Source: Methanosarcinaceae archaeon UBA470
Lineage (GTDB): Archaea > Halobacteriota > Methanosarcinia > Methanosarcinales > Methanosarcinaceae
NCBI GenBank assembly: GCA_002508425.1
Contig: DAKU01000059.1
Span: 16,109 to 26,025, forward strand
DNA: 9,917 nucleotides
Direction of reading: 5' to 3'
The notes below the pieces were generated by a model, which was given only the letters and a program-made list of their open reading frames with translations, was not told the origin of the DNA and did not search any database. The position numbers and the translations under genes were made by a program. Shown here in pieces: positions 6,488-9,917 of this stretch (positions within the stretch are counted from its first letter, which is position 1; the number at the start of each line of letters is the position of its first letter).

Positions 6488-6493
6488 TTGTTA

Positions 6494-6577
6494 CGCCGAG
6501 GGGGAGATTCGAACTCCCGAGGGGCTGAAGCCCCACAAGCTTTCCAGGCTTGCGCCCTACCACTAGACTACCTCGGC
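6494..6577 (-). tRNA. tRNA-Ser (anticodon GGA)
   Basis: This 84-nt class II tRNA lies on the minus strand. The acceptor stem is GCCGAGG (6571-6577) paired with CCTCGGC (6495-6501), with discriminator G (complement of 6494) as usual for serine. The anticodon stem CAAGC/GCTTG encloses loop CTGGAAA, giving anticodon GGA (complement of 6543-6545) for UCC/UCU. A long variable arm with a GGGGCTTCAGCCCC hairpin and the GGGAG-TTCGAAT-CTCCC T-arm complete it. No CCA is encoded. Its first 15 bases are also the end of the cbf5 reading frame. No clear separate promoter is visible, so it is probably cut from the cbf5 transcript by RNase P. Confidence 0.96.
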
Positions 6578-7582
6578 ATTTCGCCTGTGCCAGCATTTAG
6601 GGTAAACATCCACATCCATTATTACTCTTTCGGTGCGTGCTACCAGCCCATTGCTGGCATCCATAATACTGGCAGAATCCATCTTTGATGTAGCTATTGC
6701 AACTGCTTCACCTTTCAGTGTAAGGATACATATCTGCTGTTCCTGCTTTATCCATGGATCAAGGCTTACTATTCCCGGCACTGCAAGAGAAGCACCATGG
6801 CAAAGCGCATCCACAGCACTGTCTCGAACTATAATTCTGGGAAGATGAGATAAACCTTCTTCCATAGGTCTTACTACCCTTCGTAGTTCATCTTCACGAC
6901 CTTCTTCCTCCCAGAAAACGAACGCATCCTTCAATTCCTGCATAGTTACGGCTGTGTCCTCTTTAAATGGTCCTGTCCTTGTTCTTATGAGTTGTTGCAT
7001 GTGCGCCCCGCAGCCTAATGCCAGACCGAGATCGTGACAAAGCTTTCGTATATAGGTACCGGCCTCACAACCAACTCTCATTAGCACCATAGGACCATCT
7101 ATCTCTAGCACATCGAGATAATATATATGTCTAATACGTATGGAACGTTTTACTGCAGAGATCACAGGAGGCATCTGATATATAGACCCTGTAAATTCTG
7201 AGCAGACCTTCCTGATATTCCTTTCGGGAATAACATCATGCAACCTCATGAGACATACGTATTCTTTTCCGGAAAGGCGAAGTGCAGAAACCGTCTTTGT
7301 GGCCTTTCCAAGCATTATTGGAAGCAAGCCAGTTACACCCGGATCCAGAGAACCGGAATGGCCTGCTCGCTGAAGACCCAGAATAGCTTTGACCCATGCA
7401 GTAACCTCATGGCTGGTTGGACCACTTGGTTTGTTGAGATTGACTACACCCATAAGTAAATGCTGTCCTATAGGACGCATGCTAGGAGGACACCCATAAG
7501 AAGAGTCAGTAAATGCTTTTGTTTTATGGAGAAGTTCAATATGATCGCTTTCCAAAAAAGAAGATGAATCAGGAGCTTTCAA
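6563..7582 (-). CDS. cbf5: Cbf5/TruB-family tRNA and rRNA pseudouridine synthase (H/ACA catalytic subunit)
   Basis: Archaeal Cbf5 makes pseudouridine in rRNA with H/ACA guide RNAs, Nop10, Gar1 and L7Ae, and can form tRNA Psi55 without a guide. The protein has 339 residues. The catalytic domain holds NLNKPSGPTSHEV (48-60), the GHSGSLDPGVTG motif with catalytic Asp80, KEYV (106-109) and GTYIRKLCHDLG (175-186). A PUA domain follows at about 249-330. The start is TTG at 7582. It overlaps the end of cmk by 14 bases and has GGGGGAG 9 bases upstream; the first ATG (codon 35) would cut a conserved-looking N-terminal extension. The last codons (GCC GAG GTA GTC TAG) lie within tRNA-Ser. It is the only gene here ending in TAG, and TGG TAG follows in frame. 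Confidence 0.94.
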   Translation of the reverse strand: MKAPDSSSFLESDHIELLHKTKAFTDSSYGCPPSMRPIGQHLLMGVVNLNKPSGPTSHEVTAWVKAILGLQRAGHSGSLDPGVTGLLPIMLGKATKTVSALRLSGKEYVCLMRLHDVIPERNIRKVCSEFTGSIYQMPPVISAVKRSIRIRHIYYLDVLEIDGPMVLMRVGCEAGTYIRKLCHDLGLALGCGAHMQQLIRTRTGPFKEDTAVTMQELKDAFVFWEEEGREDELRRVVRPMEEGLSHLPRIIVRDSAVDALCHGASLAVPGIVSLDPWIKQEQQICILTLKGEAVAIATSKMDSASIMDASNGLVARTERVIMDVDVYPKCWHRRNAEVV

Positions 7583-8123
7583 CTGTCTGTTCTCCCCCTT
7601 TATTTATAAGAACATCTATACATGAAGAAAGAATATGAACAATCTGAAACTGGTTCCATCTATTTGATTCTATTACAAGGTCATAAACTGATAGATCGCA
7701 TATGTCAATGCCATGAATCTCACGATACCTTAAAGCCTCTGAAGCTTCTCTTTCAAGAGTTTCTTTCATAGCTTGTTCAAAAGAAGTGCTTTCACGGCCA
7801 ACAATTCTTTGAACCCGCACTTCCACTGGTGCTTTCAGCCATACCTTCAACGCACGAGGAGCCATATGACCAGCAAGTCTGCCTTCCAGTATAATATGAT
7901 CTCTAGTAGCTGCAATTTCCTGCTGGCGTTTGTCTATCTGAATATCTATAGAATCATCCTTTTCTGCCAATTCGCCAAATTCAGCCAGAGAGACACCCCT
8001 CTCTTTTGCAAGAGTACGGAATACTTCTCCAGCAGAAATCACTTCCATTCCATAGTGTTTAGCAAGCAAATTAGAAACTGTAGTGGTACCGCTACCTGGC
8101 AGCCCACTAACGGTGATAAGCAT
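7569..8123 (-). CDS. cmk: Cytidylate kinase (archaeal type)
   Basis: This enzyme phosphorylates CMP/dCMP with ATP, feeding the CTP pool. It has 184 residues, the short archaeal form. The P-loop GLPGSGTTT occupies 7-15, ISAGEVFRTLAKERG (29-43) looks like the monophosphate-binding region, and LEGRLAGH (79-86) and the Arg-rich lid (VQRIVGRE) follow. Its ATG overlaps the stop codon of the preceding DUF106 gene by one base (TAATG), with GGTGGAG just upstream, and its 3' end overlaps cbf5 by 14 bases. Translational coupling in the secY-adk-DUF106-cmk-cbf5 operon is therefore likely. This order is common in archaea, which supports the assignment. Confidence 0.94.
   Translation of the reverse strand: MLITVSGLPGSGTTTVSNLLAKHYGMEVISAGEVFRTLAKERGVSLAEFGELAEKDDSIDIQIDKRQQEIAATRDHIILEGRLAGHMAPRALKVWLKAPVEVRVQRIVGRESTSFEQAMKETLEREASEALRYREIHGIDICDLSVYDLVIESNRWNQFQIVHILSSCIDVLINKGGEQTVESS
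7592..7598 (-). promoter_or_regulatory. Shine-Dalgarno site for the TTG start of cbf5
   Basis: Minus-strand GGGGGAG lies inside the last codons of cmk, 9 bases upstream of the TTG at 7582. It supports the TTG as the cbf5 start in preference to the later ATG. Confidence 0.6.
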
Positions 8124-8743
8124 TATACTCCACCAACATCCAAAGCTTTCCTGATCAACTGACTGACAGCAAGGGACGTAATGAAATACCAGAATATCCA
8201 GTACTGGATAGGACCAAACGCCTTATCTGTAAGAACCTGGTATCCCCAGAAAGGAAAATTAAGAGATGCACCGGCATGTCCTGAGATAAAATGATAAGCC
8301 CACATAAACAAAGGAAGTGAAATGATACTGATGTATGCCATAGGCTTGAATTGCTGTTTGGACATTTCCATCTGATCAGACATCATCTTTGTTCTCTGTT
8401 CCTCGAGCTTTTTCATTACAGCAGTGTTGTTAGCGATCTGGGCTTCTCTATACTCTTTCTGAAACACACGCATCCCTTCCTGAGTATTGCGCATCAATTC
8501 CCAGTCAATGGTATATTTCTGAATAAGAGAAGCATAAAGAGCCGTTATAGCGGCCATTATGAACAGAATCAGATGGAAGTTTGATGCGCCCACCAGATTA
8601 ACGAGAGGGTCCATTAAAACACCAACTGCAGCTCCCAGAGCTTCCCTGAAATCCTGGCCTAACACCATTATTCCAATCATAAGGGACAAGCCCAAGGCCA
8701 GCAGCATATGATCAGCTTTCTTTTTAAATTCAGCATTTACCAC
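8123..8743 (-). CDS. DUF106 membrane protein, EMC3/TMCO1-like (YidC/Oxa1 superfamily)
   Basis: Archaeal DUF106 proteins resemble YidC/Oxa1, EMC3 and TMCO1 and are thought to insert membrane proteins, probably near SecYEG. This one has 206 residues. Predicted membrane segments lie at about 13-29, 56-75, 134-153 and 178-198. Between the second and third is a charged, coiled-coil-like segment (about 80-130, rich in Lys, Glu, Gln and Met), as expected for the cytoplasmic helical hairpin of the family. The start is GTG at 8743, with GAGG 6 bases upstream. It lies 14 bases after adk and overlaps cmk by one base. Its place two genes from secY supports a role in membrane protein biogenesis; function is inferred from family. 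Confidence 0.9.
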   Translation of the reverse strand: MVNAEFKKKADHMLLALGLSLMIGIMVLGQDFREALGAAVGVLMDPLVNLVGASNFHLILFIMAAITALYASLIQKYTIDWELMRNTQEGMRVFQKEYREAQIANNTAVMKKLEEQRTKMMSDQMEMSKQQFKPMAYISIISLPLFMWAYHFISGHAGASLNFPFWGYQVLTDKAFGPIQYWIFWYFITSLAVSQLIRKALDVGGV

Positions 8744-8757
8744 GATAATCCTCGCTT

Positions 8758-9408
8758 TTATTTCTGATGTGAATCAAGTACATCACATATCTGCCTGAAA
8801 ACATCTTCAACTGAACCAGTTCCATCGATGTTAACAAGAATATCCATATTGGAATAGTAATTAATAAGAGGCTTCGTTTTGGCTGCATACACCTCAAGCC
8901 TTTGACTAACTACCTTTTCCTTGTCATCATCGCGCTGGTATAGTTTACCACCACATGCACCACATATTCCTTGCTTCAAAGGAGGATTGAACATCAGATG
9001 GTAACTTTCCCCGCATGAGCACATTCTGCGCCCACTCAACCTACCTATCAGCTCTTTATCTGGAACTTCGATATTCAGAACCACATCAAGGGGCTTACCT
9101 ACCTTCCCCAAAATGTCTTTAAGAGCTTCTGCCTGAGGAATGGTACGTGGATAACCGTCCAACATGTAACCATGCTTGCAATCCGGCTGTTGAATGCGAT
9201 CTCTAATTATTCCGATTAATACTTCATCTGGCACAAGCTCCCCCTTATCCATATATTCCTTGGCCTTTATTCCAAGTTTTGTGCCATCCCTTACATTAGC
9301 GCGTAATATGTCGCCTGTGGAGATATGTGGAATATTATAGTGCTTAGCCAGCTCTTTGGCCTGAGTACCTTTACCGGCACCAGGCGGACCAAATAATACT
9401 ATATTCAT
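8758..9408 (-). CDS. adk: Adenylate kinase (bacterial-like long form with zinc LID)
   Basis: This enzyme interconverts 2 ADP with ATP and AMP. It has 216 residues and begins with the P-loop GPPGAGKGT (7-15). The AMP-binding STGDILR (30-36) and LDGYPRT (83-89) motifs follow. A long LID (about 125-165) carries cysteines 130, 132, 149 and 152, a CxC...CxxC pattern instead of the common CxxC...CxxC. The end NYYSNMDILVNIDGTG is typical of the family. It is the long AK form of Methanosarcinales rather than the short archaeal trimeric AdkA type. The ATG at 9408 has only a weak GGGG upstream and lies 18 bases after secY. The secY-adk pairing is conserved in both bacteria and archaea. Confidence 0.96.
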   Translation of the reverse strand: MNIVLFGPPGAGKGTQAKELAKHYNIPHISTGDILRANVRDGTKLGIKAKEYMDKGELVPDEVLIGIIRDRIQQPDCKHGYMLDGYPRTIPQAEALKDILGKVGKPLDVVLNIEVPDKELIGRLSGRRMCSCGESYHLMFNPPLKQGICGACGGKLYQRDDDKEKVVSQRLEVYAAKTKPLINYYSNMDILVNIDGTGSVEDVFRQICDVLDSHQK

Positions 9409-9426
9409 CGAGATTTCCCCATTATT

Positions 9427-9917
9427 TTAATCTTTCCCGAAGAAAGATCTGATCATTGGATGCATTTCCATCATCTGTTCTGATGCTATATCTTCGTACA
9501 GACGATAGACAATACTTACAGTAAGCAGAAGACCAGTTCCACCTGCACTTCCAAGAGTACCTAATAGACTTGCAATAAGTGTGAGCAAACCAATGAATAC
9601 GCCACCTATGACCGTCACTTTAGGGATATAACGAACCATCACTTTCTCAATACTACCGACATTCCGCCTGAAACCTGGTATCTGCATGCCGGAATTAAAC
9701 ACCTTCTGAGCAGTTTGCTTTGCGCCCATGCCTGTAGTTTCAATCCAGAACAGAGCAAAGATAACACCACCTACTATCAGAAATACAGCATCAATAAAAA
9801 CATGTAACCCTATCTGCCAGATAGCCGGCACAGGAGCTCCCATGCTGGAAAATGAATCCCTTACAAGAGATGGAATCCAGTCATATGGACTGTGTATTGG
9901 TGCAAGATAATACATGA
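9427..9917 (-). CDS. secY: Protein translocase subunit SecY, C-terminal part (gene runs off the right edge)
   Basis: SecY is the channel through which secreted proteins, such as the S-layer-like protein here, cross the membrane and from which membrane proteins enter it. About 163 C-terminal codons are present; the 5' part lies outside the window, and the Met codon at 9915 is internal. Visible segments are an external loop (PYDWIPSLVRD), a transmembrane helix at about residues 35-58 of the fragment, the large cytoplasmic loop (KQTAQKVFNSGMQIPGFRR), and two further helices (about 97-118 and 124-140). The end YRLYEDIASEQ...MIRSFFG is typical of archaeal SecY C-termini. It heads the adk-DUF106-cmk-cbf5 group on this strand. 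Confidence 0.95.
   Translation of the reverse strand, partial: MYYLAPIHSPYDWIPSLVRDSFSSMGAPVPAIWQIGLHVFIDAVFLIVGGVIFALFWIETTGMGAKQTAQKVFNSGMQIPGFRRNVGSIEKVMVRYIPKVTVIGGVFIGLLTLIASLLGTLGSAGGTGLLLTVSIVYRLYEDIASEQMMEMHPMIRSFFGKD

Noticed and set aside
2453..6493. Integrated element with tRNA-Ser as attachment site
   Set aside because: The 3' end of tRNA-Ser faces the insert, but I found no second copy of the tRNA 3' end on the far side and no integrase, so there is no positive sign of site-specific integration.
7773..8162. Plus-strand open frame of 129 codons across cmk
   Set aside because: It is antisense to a conserved kinase with a complete P-loop and lacks protein-like composition.
1..9917. 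CRISPR array, transposon or toxin-antitoxin pair
   Set aside because: No regularly spaced repeats, no transposase or terminal repeats, and no small paired reading frames with start signals were seen.

Overview
The window is a piece of archaeal chromosome, almost certainly from a methanogen of the family Methanosarcinaceae. The evidence is the archaeal ribosomal/SecY gene order, archaeal-type S13, S4, S11 and RpoD, an RpoD carrying two ferredoxin-like 4Fe-4S motifs, a surface protein with two tandem Methanosarcinaceae-type S-layer (DUF1608) domains, H/ACA-type Cbf5, archaeal Shine-Dalgarno sites and TATA boxes, and tRNAs without an encoded CCA. The genus cannot be fixed from sequence alone.

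Region 1 (1-2452, minus strand) reads rps13, rps4, rps11, rpoD, tRNA-Leu(GAG). The four protein genes are tightly packed, each with its own ribosome binding site, and appear to be driven from the 2453-2600 region. The rps13 leader holds three small consecutive inverted repeats just before the Shine-Dalgarno site. A TATA box overlapping a perfect 9-bp inverted repeat lies between rpoD and the tRNA. An oligo-T terminator follows the tRNA, then a possible promoter for the next gene beyond the window edge.

Region 2 (2453-6493, plus strand) is a two-gene insert of opposite polarity. It holds an 876-residue S-layer-like surface protein (signal peptide, two S-layer domains, three apparent beta-sandwich modules, C-terminal membrane anchor) and a NudC-type Nudix hydrolase with a zinc ribbon. 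It separates two blocks that are usually continuous in archaea.

Region 3 (6494-9917, minus strand) reads secY (C-terminal part), adk, a DUF106/EMC3-like membrane protein, cmk, cbf5, tRNA-Ser(GGA). Gene junctions are a few bases or overlapping, so this is very probably one transcript. The last CDS, cbf5, ends inside the mature tRNA-Ser sequence: its last four codons and TAG stop are the first 15 bases of the tRNA.

The minus-strand genes serve translation and its supply lines: small-subunit proteins, an RNA polymerase assembly subunit, the protein channel SecY and an insertase-like partner, nucleotide kinases, the rRNA pseudouridine synthase and two tRNAs. The plus-strand pair serves the cell surface and nucleotide/NAD(H) clean-up. 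I see no CRISPR array, transposase or integrase. The most interesting points are the cbf5/tRNA-Ser overlap with its TAG stop, the structured rps13 leader, and the inverted surface-protein cassette inside the ribosomal supercluster.
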